From contig JBFXCU010000003.1 of the NCBI GenBank assembly GCA_050181835.1, positions 128,404 to 192,403 on the forward strand: a DNA stretch of 64,000 bases, given 5' to 3'. The notes under the pieces were generated by a model, which was not told the DNA's origin, did not search any database, and saw only the letters and a list, made by a program, of their open reading frames with translations. The position numbers were made by a program, and so were the translations under genes. The stretch is from CAILZL01 sp050181835 (GTDB lineage: Bacteria > Pseudomonadota > Gammaproteobacteria > Steroidobacterales > Steroidobacteraceae). Below are positions 18,566 through 27,908 of the stretch, one piece after another (position 1 is the first letter of the stretch; each line of letters opens with the position of its first letter).

Positions 18566-18666
18566 GTTAGGACTTACTACTAAGAATCGGAATTCATGCC
18601 GAATTTAGTAACAAAAATAGCCAGAACCTGCGCCCTTCAAACAACTCTTAATATAGCTAAACTCAC

Positions 18667-19350
18667 ATGTCTATTGTCGTTACAAATATTGATAGATCCG
18701 CTCAGCCGCTGGCCGCAGAATTCGCCGCTCTGGGTGTGGCTACCATACATGAAGCACAGGGACGAGTCGGTTTGCTCAGTTCAAAGCTGCGGCCGATTTA
18801 TCGACCGGTTTCAATTGCTGGCACGGCTGTTACCTGCGAAGTAGCGCCCGGTGACAATTGGATGATTCACGTCGCGGTCGAGCAATGTAGGCCAGGCGAT
18901 ATACTTGTTGTCACGCCAACGAGTCTTTGCCACGACGGATACTTTGGAGATTTGCTGGCAACGTCACTGCAAGCGCGTGGGGTAAAAGGTCTCATAATCG
19001 ATGCCGGTGTGCGCGACATAGCGACATTGACCGAGATGAAGTTCCCCGTCTGGTCTGCCGCCGTATGCGCACAAGGCACTGTCAAGGAAACGATCGCCAA
19101 CGTGAATACGACAGTGATATGCGCTGGCCAGCGCATAGTTCCTGGAGACTTGATTGTTGCCGATGACGACGGCGTGGTTGTTGTTCGCAAAGAAGCTTGT
19201 CACGCCGTACTAGCTAAGTGCAAACAACGCGCTGCGAATGAAGAAGAAAAGCGCGTGCGCTTTAAGGCTGGCGAACTCGGTCTCGATGTCTACAACATGC
19301 GGGATCGGCTTGCTGAAAAAGGCCTGCGCTACGTCGATTCGGAAGACTGA
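18667..19350 (+). CDS. ligK: 4-carboxy-4-hydroxy-2-oxoadipate aldolase (RraA-like class II aldolase)
   Basis: Last step of the protocatechuate 4,5-cleavage pathway: splits 4-carboxy-4-hydroxy-2-oxoadipate into pyruvate and oxaloacetate. 227 aa, the normal size. The HMG/CHA aldolase motif is visible (LIIDAGVRDIATL with the Arg-Asp pair that binds substrate and Mg2+), as are FPVWSAAVCAQGT and GDLIVADDDGVVVV. First gene of a seven-gene lig operon; only 3 bases separate it from galD. Confidence 0.93.
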   Translation: MSIVVTNIDRSAQPLAAEFAALGVATIHEAQGRVGLLSSKLRPIYRPVSIAGTAVTCEVAPGDNWMIHVAVEQCRPGDILVVTPTSLCHDGYFGDLLATSLQARGVKGLIIDAGVRDIATLTEMKFPVWSAAVCAQGTVKETIANVNTTVICAGQRIVPGDLIVADDDGVVVVRKEACHAVLAKCKQRAANEEEKRVRFKAGELGLDVYNMRDRLAEKGLRYVDSED

Positions 19351-19353
19351 AAG

Positions 19354-20433
19354 ATGCAGAAGGCAATTCCCACTGTCGTCATGCGTGGTGGAACATCGAA
19401 AGGACTGTATTTCGTAAGGGACGATCTTCCCGCAGAAGCGGTCGAACGGGATCGCCTTCTTTTGGCAGTGATGGGCTCACCAGACGCTCGACAGATTGAC
19501 GGCATGGGCGGCGCTCATCCATTAACGAGCAAAGTCGCGGTTATATCGAAATCGACCGATACCGACGCCGATGTTGATTATCTGTTCTTGCAGGTCATGG
19601 TCGACAAAGCCATCGTAAGTGACGGACAAAATTGCGGCAACATACTTGCGGGTGTTGGACCGTTTGCGATTGAGAAGGGGCTGGTCGAGCCTAGCAACGG
19701 CGTAACGACGGTGCGAATTCGCATGCTGAATTCGAATGGCATAGCTTTCGAACGGGTACTTACTCCGAATGGGCAGGTTTGCTACGGGGGTGACGCAAGT
19801 ATCGACGGCGTACCGGGAACGGCAGCCCCGGTGATGATCGAATTTGCCGATGTAGCTGGTTCGACCTGCGGCACCTTGTTGCCGACAGGGCATGTAGTCG
19901 ACGAGATCGATGGTGTACAGGTGACCTGCATCGACAACGGCATGCCGGTCGTGCTGCTGCGTGCGTCGGATTTGGGCAAAACCGGCCACGAATTACCCGA
20001 AGAACTGGAAGCGGACGAGGCATTAAAGTCCCGTATTGAATCGATTCGACTCCAAGCGGGACCGATGATGAATCTTGGTGATGTGACAGAAAAGACCGTA
20101 CCGAAAATGAGCCTGATTTCATTGGCGCGGCAAGGTGGTGTGGTCGCTACGCGGACATTTATTCCACATCGCGTGCATGAGTCAATTGGCGTTCTCGGGG
20201 CGGCGAGCGTGGCTGCTGCGTGCTGCATTCAGGGAAGCGTGACCGATGGTATCGCCTCGAAAACTGATGGCACTGCATTGGATATCGAGCATCCAAGTGG
20301 CCGATTTACAGTTGATATAGAATTGTCGGAGCAAGACGGCAAAATCACCGTCTCGCGCTCGGCACTGCTACGCACAGCGCGCAAGCTTATGGACGGAAAC
20401 GTCTACGTACCTGAAGGAATGGCATCATGCTGA
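19354..20433 (+). CDS. galD: 4-oxalomesaconate tautomerase (PrpF family)
   Basis: Interconverts keto and enol forms of 4-oxalomesaconate. 359 aa of the diaminopimelate-epimerase-like PrpF fold: N-terminal IPTVVMRGGTSKGLYF, DGQNCGNILAGVGPFAIEKG and a C-terminal half with RTFIPHRVHESIGVLGA. Members of this family in lig/gal clusters are GalD/LigU. Here the operon context (between ligK and ligJ) decides between that and methylaconitate isomerase. It overlaps the ligJ start by 7 bases. Confidence 0.9.
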   Translation: MQKAIPTVVMRGGTSKGLYFVRDDLPAEAVERDRLLLAVMGSPDARQIDGMGGAHPLTSKVAVISKSTDTDADVDYLFLQVMVDKAIVSDGQNCGNILAGVGPFAIEKGLVEPSNGVTTVRIRMLNSNGIAFERVLTPNGQVCYGGDASIDGVPGTAAPVMIEFADVAGSTCGTLLPTGHVVDEIDGVQVTCIDNGMPVVLLRASDLGKTGHELPEELEADEALKSRIESIRLQAGPMMNLGDVTEKTVPKMSLISLARQGGVVATRTFIPHRVHESIGVLGAASVAAACCIQGSVTDGIASKTDGTALDIEHPSGRFTVDIELSEQDGKITVSRSALLRTARKLMDGNVYVPEGMASC

Positions 20434-21452
20434 TTATCGATTGTCATGGTCACTACACAACGGCGCCAGCGCCACACCAGAAATTCCGGCAAGAACAGCT
20501 CGATCGACTCAAGAATCCATCACTGCAACCTCCTGAGCTCGCGAATATTAGCGATGACCAGATCCGCGAAACCATTGAGCAGAACCAGCTCAAGCTGCTT
20601 CGCGAACGTGGCGTGGATCTAACCATTTTTTCTCCGCGCGCGTCTGCCATGGCTCATCATGTCAGCGACCCGGAAACGTCAATGGAATGGGCGCGCGCTA
20701 ACAATAACTTGATCAAACGCGTCGTCGACTTGTATCCCAACAACTTTGTTGGCAGCGCTCAATTGCCTCAAATCGTCGGTAAATCGCTCGACGGCCCCAT
20801 CGAAGAACTTGAGCGCGCAGTCAGTGAGCTTGGATTCGTCGGTTGCAACCTGAGTCCGGATCCTTCCGGCGGTCACTGGAAATCGCCGCCACTCACGGAT
20901 CGTTACTGGTACCCTATTTACGAGAAGCTCGTGGAACTTGACGTGCCCGCAATGATCCACGTGTCTGCCAGCTGCAACCCCTGCTTCCATGCGACCGGCG
21001 CTCACTACATCAATGCGGATACGACTGCGTTCATGCAACTGGTTCAAGGCAACCTTTTTGCAGATTTCCCAGATCTTCGCATGATCATTCCGCACGGTGG
21101 TGGTGCTGCACCATATCATTGGGGTCGCTATAGAGGGCTCGCGGACATGCTAAATCAACCCGAGCTTTCGGAACACGTAATGAAAAACGTCTTCTTCGAT
21201 ACCTGTGTATACCATCAACCGGGTATCAATCTGCTTTTCGAGGTAATCGACGTTGACAATATTCTGTTTGCATCGGAAATGGTTGGTGCGGTACGCGGCA
21301 TTGATCCGCAGACAGGGCATTACTTCGATGACACCAAGCGTTACGTTGACGCGCTCGATGTTGGCGAAGAAGATCGGCGTAAGGTGTTCGAACTCAACGT
21401 GCGTCGCGTTTTTCCGCGACTCGACACATATTTAAAGGCGCAGGGACGATGA
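20427..21452 (+). CDS. ligJ: 4-oxalomesaconate hydratase (amidohydrolase superfamily)
   Basis: Adds water to 4-oxalomesaconate to give 4-carboxy-4-hydroxy-2-oxoadipate. 341 aa, the same length as I recall for Sphingobium LigJ, and similar throughout (IIDCHGHYTTAP, NPSGGHW-type block PDPSGGHWKSPPLTDRYWYP, IPHGGGA.PYHWGR, SEMVGAVRGIDPQTG). Zinc ligands expected from the family are the two His of CHGH, the His of MIHVSAS and the Glu of ASEM. Coupled to its neighbours by overlapping ends. Confidence 0.95.
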   Translation: MLIIDCHGHYTTAPAPHQKFRQEQLDRLKNPSLQPPELANISDDQIRETIEQNQLKLLRERGVDLTIFSPRASAMAHHVSDPETSMEWARANNNLIKRVVDLYPNNFVGSAQLPQIVGKSLDGPIEELERAVSELGFVGCNLSPDPSGGHWKSPPLTDRYWYPIYEKLVELDVPAMIHVSASCNPCFHATGAHYINADTTAFMQLVQGNLFADFPDLRMIIPHGGGAAPYHWGRYRGLADMLNQPELSEHVMKNVFFDTCVYHQPGINLLFEVIDVDNILFASEMVGAVRGIDPQTGHYFDDTKRYVDALDVGEEDRRKVFELNVRRVFPRLDTYLKAQGR

Positions 21453-22372
21453 GCGAAGGTAAGTTCAAAATGGACGATGGCTGGCTCGAATTTTATCCTG
21501 ATCCGTCAGTCCCAAAGTTCAGAGTGCCTGCCGACGCGATTGATGCACATTGCCATGTGTTCGGGCCCGGCGCAGAGTTCCCCTATGCACCTGAACGCAA
21601 GTACACGCCCTGCGATGCGGGGAAGGAACAGTTATTTGCATTGCGTGACCGGCTAGGCTTTGAACGCAATGTGATTGTGCAGGCGACCTGTCACGGCAGT
21701 GACAACCGTGCGCTGGTAGACGCACTGGTGCATGCAAATGGAATGGCGCGCGGTGTGGCTACGATTAAGCGAGACGTGACCGATGCGCAGCTCGCGCTGT
21801 TGCATCAGGCCGGTGTGCGCGGCACGCGGTTCAATTTCGTCAAACGACTAGTGGATTTCACGCCCAAGGACGCACTGCTGGAAATTGCACAACGCATTGC
21901 GCCCATGGGCTGGCATGTGGTGGTGTATTTTGAGGCGGTCGATTTGCCGGAGCTGTGGGAGTTCTTTACCACCCTGCCAACTACGGTGGTGGTCGACCAT
22001 ATGGGACGACCCAATGTGACCAAGCCGGTCGATGGTGCCGAGTTCGAACTGTTTGTACGCATGATGCGCGAGCACGACAACATCTGGTCCAAAGTGAGTT
22101 GTCCGGAACGGCTGAGTGTGTCCGGTCCGCGGGCATTGGACGGTGAGCAACGCGCTTATCGGGATGTCGTGCCGTTTGCGCGACGACTGGTAGAGTCCTT
22201 TCCTGACCGTGTGTTGTGGGGAACAGATTGGCCGCACCCGAATCTGAAAGATCATATGCCAGATGATGGACTGTTGGTGGACTGGATACCTCATATCGCT
22301 ACCACGACTGAGTTGCAGCGCAAGCTGCTGGTTGATAATCCGAAGCGCCTTTACTGGCCAGAGGAGGGATGA
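21449..22372 (+). CDS. ligI: 2-pyrone-4,6-dicarboxylate hydrolase
   Basis: Opens the lactone 2-pyrone-4,6-dicarboxylate to 4-oxalomesaconate. 307 aa amidohydrolase-fold protein. IDAHCHVFGP (His34, His36), NVIVQATCHGSDN, VDHMGRPN and the active-site Asp in WGTDWPHPN are all conserved. ATGA overlap with ligJ upstream, and only 3 bases before ligA, so strictly cotranscribed. Confidence 0.95.
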   Translation: MSEGKFKMDDGWLEFYPDPSVPKFRVPADAIDAHCHVFGPGAEFPYAPERKYTPCDAGKEQLFALRDRLGFERNVIVQATCHGSDNRALVDALVHANGMARGVATIKRDVTDAQLALLHQAGVRGTRFNFVKRLVDFTPKDALLEIAQRIAPMGWHVVVYFEAVDLPELWEFFTTLPTTVVVDHMGRPNVTKPVDGAEFELFVRMMREHDNIWSKVSCPERLSVSGPRALDGEQRAYRDVVPFARRLVESFPDRVLWGTDWPHPNLKDHMPDDGLLVDWIPHIATTTELQRKLLVDNPKRLYWPEEG

Positions 22373-22375
22373 AAC

Positions 22376-22765
22376 ATGTCACTTGATAAGCCGTACAAAG
22401 ATGTTCCGGGCACCACTATTTTCGATGCCGAACAGTCACGCATGGGCTACCACCTGAACCAGTTCTGCATGTCGCTGATGAAAGCGGAGAATCGCCAGCG
22501 ATTCAAGGCGAATGAACGCGCTTATCTGGATGAGTGGCCGATGACCGAGAACCAGAAGCAGGCGGTGATGGCGCGTGACCTCAACCGCTGCATCGAACTG
22601 GGCGGCAACATTTATTTTCTCGCCAAGATCGGTGCTACCGATGGCAAGAGCTATCAATACATGGCGGCCTCCATGACCGGCATGACGCAAGAACAATACG
22701 CACAGATGATGCTGACGGGCGGACGCTCACCCGAAGGCAATCGCTACCTTGGAGATCACAAGTAA
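22376..22765 (+). CDS. ligA: Protocatechuate 4,5-dioxygenase, alpha (small) subunit
   Basis: 129 aa helical subunit that forms the alpha2beta2 ring-cleavage enzyme with LigB and caps the active site. Recognisable by VPGTTIFDAEQSRMGYHLNQF, MSLMKAENRQRFKANERAYLD (here split for length), NIYFLAKIGATDG and the C-terminal MLTGGRSPEGNR. Its stop codon overlaps the ligB start by one base. Confidence 0.95.
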   Translation: MSLDKPYKDVPGTTIFDAEQSRMGYHLNQFCMSLMKAENRQRFKANERAYLDEWPMTENQKQAVMARDLNRCIELGGNIYFLAKIGATDGKSYQYMAASMTGMTQEQYAQMMLTGGRSPEGNRYLGDHK

Positions 22766-23607
22766 TGGCTAGGATTAGTGCAAGTGTCTACACATCTCAT
22801 GTACCAGCTATTGGCGTTGCGCTGGATCTGGGTAAGGACAAAGATCCGTACTGGCAGCCATTGTTCAAAGGTTATGAACCTTCAAAACAATGGATGAAGG
22901 AACACACGCCGGATGTCATCTTTCTGGTCTACAACGATCACGCCACTGCCTTCAGCTTGGAAATCATTCCCACCTTTGCCATCGGGTGTGCCACTGAGTT
23001 CAAACCCGCCGACGAAGGCTGGGGCGCGCGGCCGGTGCCTGTGGTGCAAGGTCATCCGCAACTCGCTGCGCACATTGCGCAGTCGGTGATCCAAGACGAT
23101 TTCGATCTGACCATCGTCAACAAGATGGATGTTGATCATGGTCTCACGGTACCGCTCAATTTGATGTGTGGTCAGCCAGCAGCATGGCCGTGTCCGGTGA
23201 TTCCGTTTGCCGTCAATGTGGTGCAATATCCCGTGCCCTCGGGGCGACGTTGCTATATGTTGGGTAAGGCCATCCGCAAGGCAGTGGAATCCTATGACAA
23301 ACCACTCAACGTGCAAATATGGGGTACCGGTGGCATGAGCCATCAGTTGCAAGGTTCCCGCGCCGGGCTGATCAACCAACCTTGGGACAATGCATTTCTC
23401 GATCAACTGATTGCGGACCCAGAGCAGTTGTCGCTGATGCCTCACATCGACTACGTGCGCGAGGCGGGTTCGGAAGGCATTGAGCTGGTGATGTGGCTGA
23501 TCGCCCGTGGTGCCATGAGCGAACACCAAGCAAAAGTTGTACATCGCTTTTACCATGTGCCTGCATCGAATACGGCGGTGGGACATCTGATTCTGGAGAA
23601 CAGCTGA
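22765..23607 (+). CDS. ligB: Protocatechuate 4,5-dioxygenase, beta (catalytic) subunit
   Basis: Extradiol type III dioxygenase: Fe(II)-dependent meta cleavage of protocatechuate to 4-carboxy-2-hydroxymuconate-6-semialdehyde. 280 aa. Iron ligands by family analogy are His12 (TSHVPAIG), His59 (YNDHATAF) and Glu240 (GSEGIELVMW). The proposed catalytic base is His193 (GTGGMSHQLQGSRAG). All are in place, so the enzyme should be active. Coupled to ligA and ligC. Confidence 0.96.
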   Translation: MARISASVYTSHVPAIGVALDLGKDKDPYWQPLFKGYEPSKQWMKEHTPDVIFLVYNDHATAFSLEIIPTFAIGCATEFKPADEGWGARPVPVVQGHPQLAAHIAQSVIQDDFDLTIVNKMDVDHGLTVPLNLMCGQPAAWPCPVIPFAVNVVQYPVPSGRRCYMLGKAIRKAVESYDKPLNVQIWGTGGMSHQLQGSRAGLINQPWDNAFLDQLIADPEQLSLMPHIDYVREAGSEGIELVMWLIARGAMSEHQAKVVHRFYHVPASNTAVGHLILENS

Positions 23608-24569
23608 TGGGCAGCACGATCAAAGTGGCACTGGCGGGCGCAGGCGCATTCGGCATCAAGCATCTGGATGCGATCAAGTTGATTCCTGGTGTTGAAGTGG
23701 TTTCGCTGGTGAGCCGCGATCTGGGCAAAACCAAGGAAGTGGCCAAGCAGTACGGCATCGGGCATGCGACAACGGATCTGGCAGATAGCCTTGCACTGAA
23801 AGAAGTCGATGCCGTTATTCTGAGTACGCCGACGCAAATGCATGCGACGCAGGCCATGGCTTGCTTGAAGGCCGGTAAACATGTGCAGGTCGAGATTCCA
23901 CTCGCCGACAAACTCAGTGACGCGGAAGCCGTGGTCGCATTGCAGAAACAAACCGGTCTCGTAGCCATGTGCGGCCATACTCGACGCTTCAATCCCAGTC
24001 ATCAATTTGTCCACAATAAAATCAAGGCTGGGGAAATCAAGATTCAGCAGATGAATGTGCAGACGTATTTTTTCCGTCGCACCAACATGAATGCGCTGGG
24101 ACAGCAGCGCAGCTGGACGGATCATCTGCTGTGGCACCATGCGGCCCATACAGTCGACCTGTTTGCCTATCAAGCGGGCGGCTCTATTGTGCAAGCGCAT
24201 GCGGTGCAAGGCCCTATTCATCCGACGCTGGGTATAGCTATGGACATGTCCATTCAACTCAAAGCCAGCACCGGAGCGATCTGTACGCTGAGTCTGTCAT
24301 TCAACAACGATGGGCCACTGGGAACGTTTTTTCGTTACATTTGTGACAAGGGTACCTACATTGCCCGCTACGACGATTTGGTGAATGGCAAGGAAGAGAA
24401 AATCGATGTTTCCAAGGTTGACGTATCGATGAATGGCATTGAGCTGCAGGATCGTGAATTTTTTGCGGCGATCCGTGAGGGCCGTGAACCGAATGCCAGC
24501 GTTGCACAGGTATTGCCGTGTTACCAGATACTCCACCAACTGGAGCAACAGATTAACCAAGCTGGCTGA
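23607..24569 (+). CDS. ligC: 4-carboxy-2-hydroxymuconate-6-semialdehyde dehydrogenase
   Basis: NAD(P)-dependent oxidation of the ring-cleavage product (as its hemiacetal) to 2-pyrone-4,6-dicarboxylate. 320 aa of the Gfo/Idh/MocA fold: VALAGAGAFGIKHLDAIK nucleotide-binding motif, then VQVEIPLADKLSDAEAV and CGHTRRFNPSHQF. The start is the ATG at 23607, which overlaps the ligB stop (TGATG). An in-frame upstream ATG lies inside ligB and is rejected. Sequence and place in the operon both fit LigC. Confidence 0.95.
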   Translation: MGSTIKVALAGAGAFGIKHLDAIKLIPGVEVVSLVSRDLGKTKEVAKQYGIGHATTDLADSLALKEVDAVILSTPTQMHATQAMACLKAGKHVQVEIPLADKLSDAEAVVALQKQTGLVAMCGHTRRFNPSHQFVHNKIKAGEIKIQQMNVQTYFFRRTNMNALGQQRSWTDHLLWHHAAHTVDLFAYQAGGSIVQAHAVQGPIHPTLGIAMDMSIQLKASTGAICTLSLSFNNDGPLGTFFRYICDKGTYIARYDDLVNGKEEKIDVSKVDVSMNGIELQDREFFAAIREGREPNASVAQVLPCYQILHQLEQQINQAG

Positions 24570-24580
24570 TCGCTACGACT

Positions 24581-25579
24581 ATGCAACAGCGAAACATTGG
24601 TCCGCTAAGGCTGTCGGCGCTTGGCTTGGGTTGCATGAACCTCAGCCATGCATATGACGAGCCGCCATCGTTTGATGCTGCCAGCACCCTGTTATTGGGC
24701 GCACTTGATCGCGGCGTAACACACTTTGATACGGCGGCTCTTTACGGCTTTGGCGCCAACGAAGAACTCGTCGGCACGGTGCTATCGCCGCATCGTTCAC
24801 AGTTTACCTTGGCCAGCAAAGGCGGCATGCACGGTGCCAATGGTAAGCGTGTCATTGATGGCCGGCCTGCTACCATCAAGGCCAGTTGCGAGCTGAGCCT
24901 GAAGCGCCTGCGTACCGATCGCATCGATCTTTATTATCTGCATCGCTGGGATAAGCAGGTGCCAATTGAGGAAAGCATGGGCGCCATGGCAGAGCTAGTG
25001 AGTGAAGGCAAGATACGCGCTATCGGACTTTCGGAAGTCTCGGCGCAAACGCTCAGGAAAGCGCATGCCGTGCATCCAGTTAGTGCCGTACAGAGTGAGT
25101 ATTCGCTATGGACTCGCAATCCGGAAATTGCAGTGCTCAATGCCTGTCGTGAAATTGGCGCGAGTTTTGTTGCATTTAGCCCGCTCGCGCGCGGTTGGCT
25201 GACCGGAAAACTAAAAGATATCGATCATTTTGTGGCCAGAGATATTCGTCGTGCGATGCCGCGTTTTCAACACGAAAGCTTCGACGCGAATCAACCGCTG
25301 CTTGATGAATACCTTGGTATTGCCCGGGAGCTAGTTTGCACACCTGCACAGCTGGCGCTCGCATGGGTGCTCGCGCAGGGATCAAATGTTGTCGCCATAC
25401 CAGGCACTCGCAGCGTGGCTCACCTTGACGAAAATCTGGGCGCAGAGGCGGTTTCGCTGTCAGTGACAATGCTTGCTCGTCTAGACGCATTGTTCAAACC
25501 GAGTCGCATTGTCGGGCATCGGTATCCGCAGGCCACACAATTGGAGATCGACACAGAAGAGTTTCCTAGTCTGCTCTGA
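24581..25579 (+). CDS. Aldo/keto reductase
   Basis: 332 aa (beta/alpha)8 NADPH-dependent oxidoreductase. Catalytic tetrad candidates: Asp in THFDTAALYG, Tyr in the same motif, Lys in TLASKGG and His in YYLHRWD. Cofactor region at AIPGTRSVAHLDENL. Nearest in pattern to the YajO/PLP-synthesis-like AKR13 group. It is 11 bases after ligC and clearly part of the same operon, but it has no defined step in the known 4,5-cleavage route. Reduction of an aromatic aldehyde or of a toxic semialdehyde is a possible role. Confidence 0.88.
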   Translation: MQQRNIGPLRLSALGLGCMNLSHAYDEPPSFDAASTLLLGALDRGVTHFDTAALYGFGANEELVGTVLSPHRSQFTLASKGGMHGANGKRVIDGRPATIKASCELSLKRLRTDRIDLYYLHRWDKQVPIEESMGAMAELVSEGKIRAIGLSEVSAQTLRKAHAVHPVSAVQSEYSLWTRNPEIAVLNACREIGASFVAFSPLARGWLTGKLKDIDHFVARDIRRAMPRFQHESFDANQPLLDEYLGIARELVCTPAQLALAWVLAQGSNVVAIPGTRSVAHLDENLGAEAVSLSVTMLARLDALFKPSRIVGHRYPQATQLEIDTEEFPSLL

Positions 25580-25732
25580 GCATTCGGAGCATCGGATGTT
25601 TCTTCAGGGAAAGCACACTCGCAAGAACGATTGATGCGGTAGCGAATCGCAACCTTCGATAAAAATACGGTAAGCGTTTTAACAACAAGGGCGTCTACGA
25701 TTTAGTAGACCACAAAGTGACTCATGTCTATA

Positions 25733-26135
25733 CATAGCACTGACCATTTGTCATGCGGTAATCGTGTCGATGCTCACAACACCGTAGCCTAGCAACCCAA
25801 TGCTGCCAAAGCCTGCTTAGCGTCTCAGTGACATCATCCACCTTCAGCCTGAAGCACCACAGCTTCCAAACTACGATGTAACGTGAGCAATCATCCATCA
25901 CCGTAAACAGATAGAACCAGCTCCAGACGACGATCTTCAGGTAAGTAAAGTAGGTTTGCCACATTTGATTTGGACGGCTGGCCTTGTCCGTGAACTCATT
26001 ACTGATCTTGATAACCACAAACACTGGGGAAGTGATCAGGTCGTGCGCCTCAAGCAAGCGATCACAGTGGCTTCCGGCACGAAGTAGCGGCACTGCTCGG
26101 TAAAGAACACCGCCAGTTCACACGATGACAGTTCG
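25733..26135 (-). pseudogene. IS3-family transposase remnant (integrase core)
   Basis: The minus strand encodes LEAHDLITSPVFVVIK, then RPNQMWQTYFTYLKIV and VMDDCSRYIVVWKL, plus an upstream fragment (FTEQCRYFVPEATV) in another frame. This is the rve integrase core of IS3-type OrfB. The first catalytic Asp (normally WQTDFTY) is now Tyr, reading frames are broken and the third acidic residue is missing, so it is inactive. No flanking inverted repeats found. Confidence 0.85.
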
Positions 26136-26214
26136 GTTCGTCATCCTCGTTCACGGCTGTGCTGACGGCGGACACGACCAACGTAGTGACCAATTATCCA
26201 AAGATCATCAATGC

Positions 26215-26793
26215 CTATTTAGACAGCGCCGAGTCGAAGTCGAAGTCGAGATCCTCTGGCTTGACCTCTGGCTTGACGTATGGCTTCATGGACAGCGCAT
26301 GGCAGGCGTCGCAGGATGCGCGCAGATTCCGTGCCGCAGCCCGCAGCGGTTCGGTTCCCATGGTCTCGGCCATCGTGCGCGCCGCTGTTTCGGAGCTTTT
26401 CGCAAGCGCCAAGAAGGCGTCGAAATTCTGCCAAACCGTCGGCAACGTGTTCGTTACGGGCGTGGGCAGCGTGGAGTCGTAGAGGTTGGTCGTGGGCGGA
26501 AAAAGATACGGCACCGTCAACAGCATCCGTGACATCGTGCGGGCAGTGGATTGCAGCTCAGCCAAATCAGCCGACTCGCCAACCGTGAACGAATCGATCG
26601 GTTTGATGAGCCGTTCGAGTTCGTCCATGAGTCCTTTGCGTGCCTCGATTACCTCCCCGGGTTTAGTGAGGCCGGATCCGACCACCGCAGCGGACTCTTG
26701 TGTCTCCTCCAGCGTCTGCTTCTCCGCACACCCAAAAGCCATCATTGCCATGGCAGCGACGAACGCCGCACCGAGCCAGTAATTGCACTTCAT
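26215..26793 (-). CDS. Class II cytochrome c (c'/c-556 type) lipoprotein
   Basis: 192 aa. The signal sequence MKCNYWLGAAFVAAMAMMAFGC ends in a lipobox with the modified Cys at 22 (here read in two parts: hydrophobic core, then FGCAEK). The mature protein is helical and ends with a single haem site near the C-terminus (SCDACHALS), which is the class II cytochrome c arrangement. Likely a membrane-anchored periplasmic electron carrier. The tail is acidic and repetitive (PEVKPEDLDFDFD). No redox partner is adjacent. Confidence 0.8.
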   Translation of the reverse strand: MKCNYWLGAAFVAAMAMMAFGCAEKQTLEETQESAAVVGSGLTKPGEVIEARKGLMDELERLIKPIDSFTVGESADLAELQSTARTMSRMLLTVPYLFPPTTNLYDSTLPTPVTNTLPTVWQNFDAFLALAKSSETAARTMAETMGTEPLRAAARNLRASCDACHALSMKPYVKPEVKPEDLDFDFDSALSK

Positions 26794-27432
26794 CTGCCTG
26801 CTTCCTCAAAGTTCAACCGACGCCCGCCCAGTTGAGCACAACTTGCTACGGGATTGCCATAGCGGAAACCCGTAACTAGGCGGCACACTAATGGGTGCAT
26901 GCGAAGATGATTTCTTGCTGTGCTGGGCGCTCACGATCTGTGGTGGGCTATAATGGCTCCGCAATCTGCGTTGTCGGCACTCGATGCTAGGCCATGTCAG
27001 TCCTGCTGATTCAAGAAGGCAGCAGGGCTATACTGAGGCGCAGAAGTTCAGACTTGATCTAACCTAATGCATTGATAAACGCGCTGCGCATGCGCAGCTC
27101 ATTCGAACTCTCCATATGCAAATTGTTCGATTGCATAGCCCAGTACCACCATTACCAACCAGATCCGACTGGTAATTGCACGCTGCTTGGAACCGTCCGT
27201 TCCACCACCTCAATCTCGCCGCCCGCCAAAACAGCGGTAACGATCATGCCTGCACCGAATTGCATATTGCATATCTACTCACTATACTTAGTAGATGCGG
27301 GCTTCATGAAGTGAGCGCTGTGGCTTCGTATCGGCACATAAGGAACTCACGCTCGCATAATGTTCCATCCCTTGAATCTGCAAGATTAGTCGACACCGTA
27401 GATTGTCGACCAAGATTAATGAGTTGACAGCC
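26794..27432. other. Regulatory intergenic region, about 640 bases
   Basis: No supported gene. It holds a TATAAT-type hexamer near 26949, a hairpin (CCTGCTG 27002-27008 with CAGCAGG 27020-27026) and the promoter/inverted repeat listed separately. Confidence 0.5.
27260..27296 (+). promoter_or_regulatory. Promoter with operator-like inverted repeat upstream of the CoA-pathway genes
   Basis: TTGCAT (27260-27265) and TATACT (27283-27288) are spaced by 17 bases. The -10 box lies in the loop of a perfect inverted repeat, ATCTACT (27273-27279) and AGTAGAT (27290-27296). A protein bound there would block the promoter, so a repressor site is plausible; the regulator is unknown. Confidence 0.5.
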
Positions 27433-27837
27433 ATGAAATTAGAAAAAATACGCGTAATCGGCGTTGCACATTTCAGCATCCCGGTCAGCAACCTCGAAAA
27501 AAGCATTGCGTTCTATACCGAGAATGTTGGCCTGAAGCTGGCAGGAAGTAATGACGAAGGTATGGCCTTTTTAGACGCCAACGGCGTCGCCATTATTTTG
27601 GTGCAAACCGACAAACCTAATTCCTCTGCCTTCGAACCCCGAGTGCATCACTCATTCTTGGTAGCGCACGATCACTACGCAGACGTCATTAAACTACTAG
27701 AGTCACGCGGTGTGAAGCTAGAGCATGAAGACATGCGGAACGTTTTCGTCAACGGGCCACGGATGTACATGTGGGATCCGGACGGTCATCAGATCGAGTT
27801 GCTCGATCGTACAAGCTATGCAGGGCACTACCTGTAG
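27433..27837 (+). CDS. VOC-family (glyoxalase-like) protein
   Basis: 134 aa with one VOC domain: IGVAHFSIPVSNLEKSIAFY at the N-terminus, HHSFLVAHDHYADVIKLL in the middle and MYMWDPDGHQIELLD at the end, giving possible metal ligands His, His and Glu. Short, so probably a dimer. ATG 27433 is preferred; a TTG ten codons upstream is also open. First gene of the block leading to the CoA-transferase. Function unknown. Confidence 0.78.
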   Translation: MKLEKIRVIGVAHFSIPVSNLEKSIAFYTENVGLKLAGSNDEGMAFLDANGVAIILVQTDKPNSSAFEPRVHHSFLVAHDHYADVIKLLESRGVKLEHEDMRNVFVNGPRMYMWDPDGHQIELLDRTSYAGHYL

Positions 27838-27908
27838 TTCTTGCGGCCTAGTCCTGACGCAGCCCGTCTGCCAATTGCCCAACCATCCGCCCGATATAAT
27901 GTTCAAGA

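Noticed and set aside
23493..23606. Longer N-terminus for ligC inside ligB
   Set aside because: The family begins at the Rossmann motif just after the ATG at 23607, which is coupled to the ligB stop.
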